From positions 7,123-14,623 of the forward strand of contig PMBQ01000361.1 of NCBI GenBank assembly GCA_003152955.1: a DNA stretch of 7,501 nucleotides. The letters are read 5' to 3'. A model generated the notes under the pieces. That model saw only the letters and a list, made by a program, of their open reading frames with translations. It was not told the origin of the DNA and made no database searches. This document shows, one piece after another, positions 1 through 5,090 of the stretch. Numbering within the stretch: position 1 is the stretch's first letter; every line of letters begins with the position of its first letter. Position numbers and translations under genes: made by a program. The stretch comes from Candidatus Bathyarchaeota archaeon. GTDB lineage: Archaea; Thermoproteota; Bathyarchaeia; 40CM-2-53-6; FEN-987.

Positions 1-270
1 CAGATCGGAAGCAACTTGATGTGCCAGTTCCCGTGTTGGAACCAACACGAGACCTTGAACAGATTCCTCAGTCCTAGTGATCTTTTGAACCATAGGAATT
101 CCAAAGGCCGCAGTTTTACCAGTGCCCGTCTTCGCTTGGCCTATCACGTCCCTGCCTTGTAGCAGTGGACCTAACGCAGCCGCTTGGATCGGAAACGCTT
201 CTTGGAATCCGATTTCATGCAAGCTACGCACTATTTCTCCCGCTATCGGGAAGTCTTCGAAACTTTTCAT
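1..270 (-). CDS. DEAD-box ATP-dependent RNA helicase, N-terminal 90 residues (partial)
   Basis: ATP-dependent RNA unwinding or remodelling enzyme; only the first part of RecA-like domain 1 lies in the window and the gene runs off the left edge. The minus-strand frame opens at the ATG at 270-268 and stays open to base 1. Readable in order: the Q motif (Gly21-Phe22, then Pro27-Ile28-Gln29), motif I/Walker A AKTGTGKT at residues 46-53, and motif Ia PTRELA at 78-83. Spacing between these is normal for the family. The DEAD and SAT motifs and domain 2 are outside. The start fits the family, since the Q motif begins some 20 residues in and no long extension precedes it. The site before the ATG is only a weak SD (a GTGA about nine bases upstream). 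It is divergent from the acetoacetyl-CoA synthetase gene across 222 bases. Archaeal DEAD-box proteins act in cold adaptation, ribosome assembly and RNA turnover; which applies here cannot be told. Confidence 0.95.
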   Translation of the reverse strand, partial: MKSFEDFPIAGEIVRSLHEIGFQEAFPIQAAALGPLLQGRDVIGQAKTGTGKTAAFGIPMVQKITRTEESVQGLVLVPTRELAHQVASDL

Positions 271-421
271 TCTTAGTTTTCACTTTCTTACTCAAACCGC
301 TTTCAGAAAACAGAACGGCGAAGCTTCCTCGTCAACGGGAAAACCGCGTTCTAGTTTCGCTGTGCAGAACGTCCTACGGTCCGCACGCGGCTTTCGTCTA
401 ATGCAAGCACCGCACACTACC

Positions 422-428
422 ATTTAAA
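422..428 (+). promoter_or_regulatory. Candidate archaeal TATA box for the acetoacetyl-CoA synthetase gene
   Basis: An ATTTAAA core resembles the archaeal TATA element and lies about 65 bases before the ATG. A start site about 26 bases downstream would fall near 450, giving a leader of roughly 43 bases that contains the palindrome at 466-478 and the SD at 481-487. This is assignment by eye only. Confidence 0.5.
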
Positions 429-465
429 CCTTGGTTGCGATGAAGCAAACTCGTAGACGCAAAAT

Positions 466-478
466 TCGAAGTCTTCGA
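466..478. repeat. 13-base palindrome in the acetoacetyl-CoA synthetase leader
   Basis: TCGAAG-T-CTTCGA is a perfect 6-bp inverted repeat around a single T, placed two bases before the SD. An 11-base core of it (GAAGTCTTCGA) also occurs at 250-260, inside the first codons of the divergent helicase gene. It could be an operator half-site pair or chance; the 250-260 copy also has to encode protein. Confidence 0.45.
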
Positions 479-480
479 TC

Positions 481-487
481 GGAGGAG
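481..487 (+). promoter_or_regulatory. Strong Shine-Dalgarno site fixing the acetoacetyl-CoA synthetase start
   Basis: GGAGGAG lies five bases before the ATG at 493, which strongly supports that start. Confidence 0.85.
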
Positions 488-492
488 AATCG

Positions 493-2463
493 ATGGGAAA
501 GCTGCTCTGGCAACCTTCGCGCGATCGCATAGGCCAAGCTAACCTGACTAGGTTCAATGACTTCGTGAACAAGAAGCACGATCTCAAAGTCGAGTCATAC
601 TGGCAGCTGTATGATTGGTCCATCGGACATCCGTCAGACTTCTGGGCTGCGATGTGGGAATTTGCTGAACTAAAAGCCTCACGCGGATATGAGGTTGTGA
701 TCGATGATTTGGAGAAATTCCCTGGCGCCAAGTGGTTTCCCGGTGCGAGATTGAACTTTGCCGAGAATCTCCTGAGACATAGAGACAATCGTTTGGCTTT
801 CGTGTTCAGAGGCGAGACTCGGAGATCGGCCAGAATAACTTATGCCGATCTATACGACCACGTGGGTCGCCTGGCCCAATCGCTTCGTGAGGTCGGAGTG
901 AGCCCAGGAGATCGGGTTTGCGCCTACATGCCGAACCTGATCCAAACCGCCACTGCGATGCTCGCGACGACCAGTATTGGGGCGGTTTGGGCTTCATGTG
1001 GCGCTGACCTTGGGCCGCAGGCAGTTCTCGACCGTTTCGGGCAAATCGAACCAAAAGTTCTGATAACGGTCGATGGATACTATTACCGCGGTAAGGTCTT
1101 CCGGATCCTAGACAATGCCGCAAAGGTTGCGAAACAGATCCCTTCTCTACGGAGTGTTGTTGTAGCTTCATATATTTCGGAGAGGCCTGATGTCGCGATC
1201 GTACCAAATGCAGTAGTCTACGATGAGTTCTTATCTCCCAAGAAATCGTCATTCGCACAATTTGAGCAGTTGCCATTCGATCATCCCGTTTACGTAATGT
1301 TCTCTTCCGGAACAACTGGCAAGCCAAAGTGCATGGTACAAGGTTGTGGAGTTCTTCTGAACCATCTGAAGGAACTCATTCTCCACACCGATCTGAAAGC
1401 TGATGACACGATAACCTACATATCCTCACCCAGCTGGATGATGTGGAACTGGTTGATGAGCTCGTTAGCCGTCGGCTCGACTATCGCGCTCTATGACGGC
1501 AATCCGAACTATCCCGATTGGGGCACGATGTGGAGATTCGTTCAAGACGAGAGAATATCAATCTTCGGATGCAGCGCAAGTTACCTCAACTACCTGAAAG
1601 GCGAACAAGCAAGGCCTGGGAAGGTTTCAGATTTGTCGGTATTACGCGGGATATCGCAAACGGGATCACCGCTATCAGCTGAAGGATTCGAGTGGGTCTA
1701 CCGAGAGATCAAGGAGGATTTGCATTTCAATTCGATCTCGGGCGGCACTGACATCAACGGCTGCTTCGCATGCGGCGCTCCAACTCTTCCTGTCTATGCT
1801 GGTGAAATTCAAGCTCCAGCTTTGGCGATGAAAGTGAGCGCGTATGATGAAAGTGGCAGGCCGGTTGTTGATCGAGAAGCGGAACTCGTCTGCGAAGCGC
1901 CCTCGCCTTCAATGCCTCTCTATTTCTGGAACGATTCAAAGAACGCGAAGTACATAGACGCTTACTTCACCTTCTATCAATCTGCGGGAAAGAATGTCTG
2001 GAGACATGGTGACTACGTAATAATGCACAGCGACACGCGCGGCATAACTTTCCTGGGCCGCTCGGATAGTGTACTGAAACCTTCCGGAGTGCGCATAGGT
2101 ACAGGCGAGATCTACAGCGTTCTGGAGAAGTTGCCCGAAATCTCCGACAGTCTAGTAGTCGGTCAAAATTGGAAGGGAGACGAGCGCGTTATCTTATTCG
2201 TCCAACTAGCTCCTGGACACAGTCTAACCGAAGATTTGAAAGCCAAGATCAAAAAAGCGTTGCGTGAAAACGCGTCTCCCCGGCACGTCCCGGCTTTGAT
2301 CCTTGAGACGCCGAGCATCCCATACACGTTCAACATGAAAAAAGTCGAAAGCGCCGTCAGGAACATAATAAATGGCAAACAGGTTGCCAACAGAGACGCC
2401 CTGACGAATCCGGAGTCTCTCGACTATTTTGTAAGCATTCTGCCGGAGCTTCAGAAGGATTAG
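493..2463 (+). CDS. Acetoacetyl-CoA synthetase (acetoacetate-CoA ligase)
   Basis: Cytosolic adenylate-forming ligase that converts acetoacetate, ATP and CoA to acetoacetyl-CoA, AMP and pyrophosphate (EC 6.2.1.16). The 656-residue length matches the family. An acetyl-CoA-synthetase-type N-terminal segment covers about residues 35-95, followed by the AMP-binding domain. Visible motifs: P-loop SSGTTGKPK at 271-279; WMMWNW at 315-320, characteristic of acetoacetyl-CoA synthetases; GGTD at 417-420; HGD at 505-507; and the hinge block GRSDSVLKPSGVRIG at 522-536. The small C-terminal domain carries PRHVP at 596-600 and the catalytic lysine, here in YTFNMKK (Lys616). Most relatives have a Gly directly before this lysine; here it is Met615. 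It forms its own unit: TATA-like box at 422, palindrome at 466, strong SD at 481, T-tract after the stop. Likely roles are acetoacetate salvage or feeding acetoacetyl-CoA to thiolase or mevalonate chemistry; the neighbours do not decide. Another beta-keto or short acid as substrate remains possible. Confidence 0.93.
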   Translation: MGKLLWQPSRDRIGQANLTRFNDFVNKKHDLKVESYWQLYDWSIGHPSDFWAAMWEFAELKASRGYEVVIDDLEKFPGAKWFPGARLNFAENLLRHRDNRLAFVFRGETRRSARITYADLYDHVGRLAQSLREVGVSPGDRVCAYMPNLIQTATAMLATTSIGAVWASCGADLGPQAVLDRFGQIEPKVLITVDGYYYRGKVFRILDNAAKVAKQIPSLRSVVVASYISERPDVAIVPNAVVYDEFLSPKKSSFAQFEQLPFDHPVYVMFSSGTTGKPKCMVQGCGVLLNHLKELILHTDLKADDTITYISSPSWMMWNWLMSSLAVGSTIALYDGNPNYPDWGTMWRFVQDERISIFGCSASYLNYLKGEQARPGKVSDLSVLRGISQTGSPLSAEGFEWVYREIKEDLHFNSISGGTDINGCFACGAPTLPVYAGEIQAPALAMKVSAYDESGRPVVDREAELVCEAPSPSMPLYFWNDSKNAKYIDAYFTFYQSAGKNVWRHGDYVIMHSDTRGITFLGRSDSVLKPSGVRIGTGEIYSVLEKLPEISDSLVVGQNWKGDERVILFVQLAPGHSLTEDLKAKIKKALRENASPRHVPALILETPSIPYTFNMKKVESAVRNIINGKQVANRDALTNPESLDYFVSILPELQKD

Positions 2464-2543
2464 GTTTTTGGCGGGTCGACGAATCGTGGAAACTGAACAG
2501 CCGCACAATTCTCGATTCGGTTTGAAACAGGAAAATGGAAGAT

Positions 2544-2550
2544 AAAAAAA
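2544..2550 (-). terminator. T7 tract, probable terminator of alba
   Basis: On the minus strand, about 33 bases after the alba stop codon, there is a run of seven T, followed soon by a further TTTT. Archaeal RNA polymerase stops at such T-tracts without needing a hairpin. Confidence 0.65.
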
Positions 2551-2562
2551 GAGAGTATTGGG

Positions 2563-2567
2563 TTTTT
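2563..2567 (+). terminator. T5 tract, candidate terminator of the acetoacetyl-CoA synthetase gene
   Basis: GGGTTTTTCC on the plus strand lies about 100 bases after the stop. A second T5 run is at 2465-2469, directly after the stop codon. Together with the T7 tract on the other strand, this short convergent gap (2464-2583) reads as a two-way terminator region. Confidence 0.4.
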
Positions 2568-2583
2568 CCACGAGCTCTTGCGG

Positions 2584-2901
2584 CTACTTCATCATGAGTT
2601 TGATTTCGATCGTGGAAACGTTTCTTGTTTGGCCCTCTTCACCTAGCACTTCGGTTCCAATGGTCACGTCTTTGATTTCCAATTTGCCCTCGAAGAAGCG
2701 TCTTCTGACAACTTCAACCACGTCGACGGCCTTGGAGATGACGCGCCCTCTTGCCTTAACTGAGAGTTCCTTGCTGCCACTATTGACTTGCATCACGATA
2801 GCGGTAGCGTAACTCATCAAAGGCTTCTGTCCGATGAGGACGGTGTTGGCTGGAATATTGGACCTCGTGGGGGCTCTCTCGGTAACTGTCTTTTCTGTCA
2901 A
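2584..2901 (-). CDS. alba: Alba-family DNA/RNA-binding chromatin protein (TTG start)
   Basis: Small basic archaeal chromatin protein that coats DNA as dimers and also binds RNA. It has 105 residues, typical length. Family landmarks: NTVLIGQKPLMSYATA at 19-34, KARGRVISKAVDVVEVVRRRF at 49-69 (the nucleic-acid-binding and dimer core), an acidic beta-hairpin around GTEVLGEEGQTR at 82-93, and the closing VSTIEI at 95-100. The frame stays open upstream to 3189, but that extension is not Alba-like. A GGAGGTGA at 2916-2909 sits seven bases before a TTG at 2901-2899, so TTG is taken as the start. The N-terminal tail of about 17 residues is unconserved. The residue aligned with Lys16 of Sulfolobus Alba is Gln25; the adjacent lysine is kept (Lys26). 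The gene is divergent from a hypothetical protein across 220 bases and ends in a T7 tract. Confidence 0.95.
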   Translation of the reverse strand: MTEKTVTERAPTRSNIPANTVLIGQKPLMSYATAIVMQVNSGSKELSVKARGRVISKAVDVVEVVRRRFFEGKLEIKDVTIGTEVLGEEGQTRNVSTIEIKLMMK

Positions 2902-2908
2902 GCATTGT

Positions 2909-2916
2909 TCACCTCC
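2909..2916 (-). promoter_or_regulatory. Shine-Dalgarno site that sets the TTG start of alba
   Basis: GGAGGTGA on the minus strand with a seven-base spacer to the TTG at 2901. It is close to the full anti-SD complement, and it excludes the longer open frame as the real protein. Confidence 0.88.
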
Positions 2917-2940
2917 GCGTCGAAAGTATGCTGAATGCGT

Positions 2941-2954
2941 TGCGCAATCGCGCA
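2941..2954. repeat. Inverted repeat in the alba leader
   Basis: TGCGC-AATC-GCGCA, five perfect base pairs around four bases, lies between the candidate alba TATA box and the SD. It would cover the predicted transcription start near 2945-2948. It is a possible operator; no other copy was seen in the window. Confidence 0.35.
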
Positions 2955-2969
2955 CACCCTCGTTACTCC

Positions 2970-2977
2970 ATAAAAGT
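2970..2977 (-). promoter_or_regulatory. Candidate TATA box for alba
   Basis: ACTTTTAT on the minus strand lies about 70 bases before the TTG. A start about 26 bases downstream gives a leader of roughly 45 bases, long enough to include the SD. Confidence 0.45.
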
Positions 2978-3010
2978 CTTCCTGCGCAAGCCGACTGATG
3001 AGTTAGTTTT

Positions 3011-3018
3011 ACCGCGGT
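3011..3018. repeat. 8-base palindrome in the alba/hypothetical divergent spacer
   Basis: ACCGCGGT is a perfect palindrome near the middle of the 220-base divergent spacer. It is short enough to arise by chance and is noted because two other inverted repeats share the spacer. Confidence 0.25.
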
Positions 3019-3053
3019 CTTGGGCTCTCGTAGCGCAACGGAAAATGCTGTAT

Positions 3054-3067
3054 CGGCGTCATCGCCG
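3054..3067. repeat. Inverted repeat just upstream of the hypothetical gene's TATA-like box
   Basis: CGGCG-TCAT-CGCCG, five base pairs around four bases, ends 11 bases before the AT-rich box at 3079. This position suits a regulator or activator site in an archaeal promoter. Confidence 0.35.
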
Positions 3068-3078
3068 GCCCAGAACCA

Positions 3079-3086
3079 ATTAAATA
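3079..3086 (+). promoter_or_regulatory. Candidate TATA box for the hypothetical gene at 3122
   Basis: ATTAAATA lies about 40 bases before the TTG at 3122. A start site near 3108-3112 would leave a leader of only about 10-14 bases, which fits the lack of a visible SD. Confidence 0.45.
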
Positions 3087-3121
3087 AGACGATTCTCGTA
3101 TTCCAAGCGAGCACATAGTCC

Positions 3122-3445
3122 TTGGATGAGAACATCACGGAAGACAAACGACCCTCGAAACTTGAGATTGACAGACCTACTGATTTCAAGTTTCACTTAG
3201 CCTATGAGATTTATTCAAGAGCGTGGGATGAATATGATTCTGATTCCATCAGAGCCAAGCTCAACGAACTCATTTCCGCTTTGGCGAATGATGAGAACGG
3301 TTATCCGGATTTCTACGCTCAAATTCAGCAATATCGGAAGGATGTGAGTTCCTTCAGGCCTGGCCGTGCTAGAATTGAGACGCAAAGAAAGAAAGATTGG
3401 CAACGGACTGAAACAAGGGACGGGAGAAATCGCCGTCACAGATGA
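3122..3445 (+). CDS. Unrecognised 107-residue hypothetical protein (TTG start)
   Basis: I do not recognise a family. The frame is bounded by an in-frame TAG at 3116-3118, so the TTG at 3122 is the earliest possible start, and no in-frame ATG follows. Residues 1-75 look like a folded, acidic, helical protein (for example FHLAYEIYSRAWDEYDSD, then KLNELISALAND). The last 30 or so residues are strongly basic and rich in Arg and Lys, ending RDGRNRRHR, which suggests contact with nucleic acid or a partner. There is no signal peptide, membrane segment or cysteine. It is divergent from alba and 166 bases ahead of the TRAM gene on the same strand. Support for it being real is its protein-like composition and a TATA-like box at a suitable distance; against it are the TTG start and missing SD. 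Confidence 0.55.
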   Translation: MDENITEDKRPSKLEIDRPTDFKFHLAYEIYSRAWDEYDSDSIRAKLNELISALANDENGYPDFYAQIQQYRKDVSSFRPGRARIETQRKKDWQRTETRDGRNRRHR

Positions 3446-3541
3446 TCGTAGGTTCCTTTGGTAACTTCAGTTAGGATTATTAGGCTCAAGTCATGGTAAG
3501 TGCGCAAGCTATGTGTACGGGCTGAAGCCGACCGTCCGATC

Positions 3542-3549
3542 GTATTAAT
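3542..3549 (+). promoter_or_regulatory. Weak candidate TATA box for the TRAM gene
   Basis: GTATTAAT lies about 65 bases before the ATG at 3612 and would give a leader of about 40 bases containing the SD. Rest of the 3446-3611 gap: no gene or clear RNA structure seen. Confidence 0.3.
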
Positions 3550-3599
3550 GCGTGCCGACGTGCGAGTTTTCTCCCGACGAACTAGCTGAAACAAATACC

Positions 3600-3606
3600 G
3601 AGGTGA
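3600..3606 (+). promoter_or_regulatory. Shine-Dalgarno site that sets the TRAM protein start
   Basis: GAGGTGA with a five-base spacer points to the ATG at 3612 and not to the in-frame GTG at 3552, which would add 20 residues that do not resemble the family. Confidence 0.85.
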
Positions 3607-3611
3607 AACGT

Positions 3612-3818
3612 ATGAGTTTTGAACGTTCCTTCAACAAGCCAGTGGAGCAAGGTAAGGAATACGAGGTTGAGATCAAGGAGACCAGCCGTCGCGGTGACGG
3701 AGTCGCAAGGATCGAAGGCTTCGTAGTTTTCGTCCCACAAACCAAGCCTGGCGACAAGGTGAAGGTAAAGATCAACACCGTTGGTCCACGTTTCGCAACA
3801 GGCGAAGTCGTCCAGTAG
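3612..3818 (+). CDS. Stand-alone TRAM-domain protein (small archaeal RNA-binding protein)
   Basis: A 68-residue protein that is essentially one TRAM domain, the OB-fold-like beta-barrel also found in TrmA/RumA-type RNA methyltransferases and MiaB-like enzymes, where it binds RNA. Diagnostic block: the EYEVEIKETSRRGDG region at 16-30, VARIEGFVVFVPQTKPGD at 31-48, and VKVKINTVGPRFATGEVV at 50-67. Length matches single-domain archaeal TRAM proteins. One of these, TRAM0076 of Methanolobus psychrophilus, has been described as a cold-responsive RNA chaperone; a similar role here is inference. The ATG at 3612 is chosen because of the GAGGTGA five bases upstream. It is a single gene, ending in a T-rich tract, with an unrecognised gene upstream on the same strand. 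Confidence 0.93.
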   Translation: MSFERSFNKPVEQGKEYEVEIKETSRRGDGVARIEGFVVFVPQTKPGDKVKVKINTVGPRFATGEVVQ

Positions 3819-3852
3819 GTATCTGGGCGGCGACGACTGCATGTGAAACCCC

Positions 3853-3871
3853 TTCTTTTCATTTCTTTTTT
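3853..3871 (+). terminator. T-rich terminator after the TRAM gene
   Basis: A pyrimidine tract with T4, T3 and T6 runs starts about 35 bases after the TRAM stop and matches the multi-T terminators of archaea. It also separates the gene from the convergent toroid gene. Confidence 0.7.
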
Positions 3872-3971
3872 CATGATTCAAAAGAGCGTAAGTCACTCCA
3901 GGGGCATTCACAGATGCACCGCTTTCCCGAAACGCTGCCAGTACCTCGAATCGCACACCGGCCTTGTCAGG

Positions 3972-4943
3972 CTAGTTCGTTCTCTCGACTCTTTTCAGAA
4001 CACGGAGCGCAGTTAGGGTGATCCATTTGCTCGATCTCCCCTCCTTCTCCAGCGCGAATCGCTTGGGTCTATTCTTCAACCGATAACTGGTTCCTCTTCC
4101 CAAGTCAGGGTGAACAGCGTCCAGAGCCCAAGTGCCGTCTGTTCGACGTTTTTCTTCAAGCAATCTCAGGGCTGGTTTGAGCCGTCTGTCATCCGTGTAT
4201 CCAAGGCTGGTGACAACATCTAGTCCCACTAGTGCGTCATAGTAGTAGTGGACTGGATAGTGGAATCTGAGCCACGGCGCATAGTGACGCCCTTGCTTGA
4301 ACAGTTCCCGCTTGAGATAGAACTCTGTTCCTCTCTCAACTGAACGCTTGATCCGGCGTGTCCACTTTCTTCGTGGAAGAGCAGCGAACGCGCTCAGTCC
4401 CTCCCAGCAATCGAGAGTTCCTCTGCCGAAAGCCCGTTCGTAAAAACAATGCCACCCGCCGTCATCCATCTGATTCTCTATCAGCCAATCGAAAGCAGCG
4501 AGGACGCGTCTGTCCTCTTCATAGCCGCATCGGAGGAGCGTTCTAGCCAAGTTGCCTGTTAGACACAGTTCACTCCTTGACCAAGTGCTGCTTGGCGCAT
4601 CGAATCCACCGTCGGGTCGAGAGTATTCGTTCAGGAAGAACTCGCACGGTTTTCGAATGTGCTCGTCTTTCGCTGTTAACCCAAGGTCAGCGAGAACAAT
4701 TAGTCTCCAAATCGTTGCGGTGTATTTTGGTCGATAGAGGTCATTGCGTGAGTTCCAATATCCTCCGGGTTTCTGCGCAAGAAGGATTTCTCGTGCCCAT
4801 CCACGTTTTGAAATATTGGAACGGGCTTGACGGACTTCCTCCGTATCACTCGAATAATCAAGCAGATCCAATAACGTGTGGTAACGTATGGCTGGTTGAT
4901 TTGGCTCCAGTAGCCATTCCAGAACTCTCTGCTCTATTTTCAT
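3972..4943 (-). CDS. Prenyltransferase/squalene-cyclase-like alpha-toroid protein, function unknown
   Basis: A 323-residue protein with the repeat pattern of the terpenoid cyclase/prenyltransferase (alpha/alpha)6 toroid fold. QW-like turns ending in aromatic-tipped GG motifs recur: QKPGGYW at 57-63, RPDGGFDA at 109-116, QMDDGGWHC at 158-166 and RRTDGTWAL at 266-274. Between them lie helix pairs such as CLTGNLARTLLRCGY at 127-141. The N-terminus (WLLEPNQPAIRYHTLLDLL) matches what I remember of a family found in archaea and bacteria whose members are sometimes mislabelled as NifH; there is no P-loop, so it is not nitrogenase reductase. No DxDD motif of class II terpene cyclases is present, and it is about half the length of squalene-hopene cyclase. 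The charge-rich sequence has no membrane anchor. The start is supported by TGAGGA at 4956-4951. It stands alone, with a leader hairpin and no lipid-pathway neighbours, so substrate and even enzymatic nature are open. Confidence 0.78.
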   Translation of the reverse strand: MKIEQRVLEWLLEPNQPAIRYHTLLDLLDYSSDTEEVRQARSNISKRGWAREILLAQKPGGYWNSRNDLYRPKYTATIWRLIVLADLGLTAKDEHIRKPCEFFLNEYSRPDGGFDAPSSTWSRSELCLTGNLARTLLRCGYEEDRRVLAAFDWLIENQMDDGGWHCFYERAFGRGTLDCWEGLSAFAALPRRKWTRRIKRSVERGTEFYLKRELFKQGRHYAPWLRFHYPVHYYYDALVGLDVVTSLGYTDDRRLKPALRLLEEKRRTDGTWALDAVHPDLGRGTSYRLKNRPKRFALEKEGRSSKWITLTALRVLKRVERTN

Positions 4944-4950
4944 CGGTACA

Positions 4951-4956
4951 TCCTCA
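4951..4956 (-). promoter_or_regulatory. Shine-Dalgarno site of the toroid protein gene
   Basis: TGAGGA on the minus strand, seven bases before the ATG at 4943. The bases between SD and start also contain ATG TAC CGA TGA, a three-codon frame overlapping the real start codon; this is probably chance. Confidence 0.65.
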
Positions 4957-4975
4957 AAGGTCTCCGTGAGGCGTT

Positions 4976-5015
4976 GTTTGAACCGTGATTCTGCAGGCTT
5001 GGTTCAGCTTCAAAC
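4976..5015. repeat. Imperfect inverted repeat in the leader of the toroid gene
   Basis: GTTTGAACC at 4976-4984 faces GGTTC at 5001-5005 and TTCAAAC at 5009-5015. Either GTTTGAA/TTCAAAC (7 bp) or GAACC/GGTTC (5 bp) can form, not both fully. It is a possible operator or leader hairpin 33 bases upstream of the start. Confidence 0.4.
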
Positions 5016-5067
5016 TCTCGACGTGGAGGTTTCGCGATAACGCTTGATCGATAATGCCCATGCATTC

Positions 5068-5078
5068 GGAAAAATAGA
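5068..5078 (-). terminator. Candidate terminator of the threonine dehydratase gene
   Basis: TCTATTTTTCC on the minus strand begins 13 bases after the TGA. The following 120 bases up to the next start on this strand hold the toroid gene's leader; no clear TATA box was seen there. Confidence 0.45.
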
Positions 5079-5090
5079 GTGTCGCAAAGA

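Noticed and set aside
122..427. Plus-strand open frames over the helicase start and divergent promoter
   Set aside because: They are antisense to the helicase motifs in 1-270, and the remainder covers the promoter region; composition is not protein-like.
806..1327. 173-codon open frame antisense to acetoacetyl-CoA synthetase
   Set aside because: Arg- and Pro-rich shadow of a clearly conserved coding sequence, with no SD.
2990..3070. Possible C/D-box RNA suggested by CTGATGAG near 2995
   Set aside because: No matching D box, C' or D' elements were found at proper spacing on either strand.
2902..3189. Upstream in-frame extension of alba adding 96 residues
   Set aside because: It is not Alba-like, overlaps the divergent gene and its promoter, and a near-perfect SD lies just before the TTG at 2901.
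3552..3611. GTG start giving the TRAM protein a 20-residue N-terminal extension
   Set aside because: The SD at 3600-3606 points to the ATG at 3612, and the extension is outside the TRAM domain.
3582..3956. Minus-strand open frame of 124 codons with a GTG-type start at 3956
   Set aside because: It runs antisense through the whole TRAM gene and its T-rich terminator; the translated sequence has no family resemblance.
3972..4943. NifH (nitrogenase iron protein) label for the toroid protein
   Set aside because: There is no P-loop or cluster-binding cysteine pattern; the sequence shows QW-like repeats instead.
4577..4969. 130-codon plus-strand open frame antisense to the toroid gene
   Set aside because: Shadow frame over a coherent repeat-containing protein; no SD or family resemblance.
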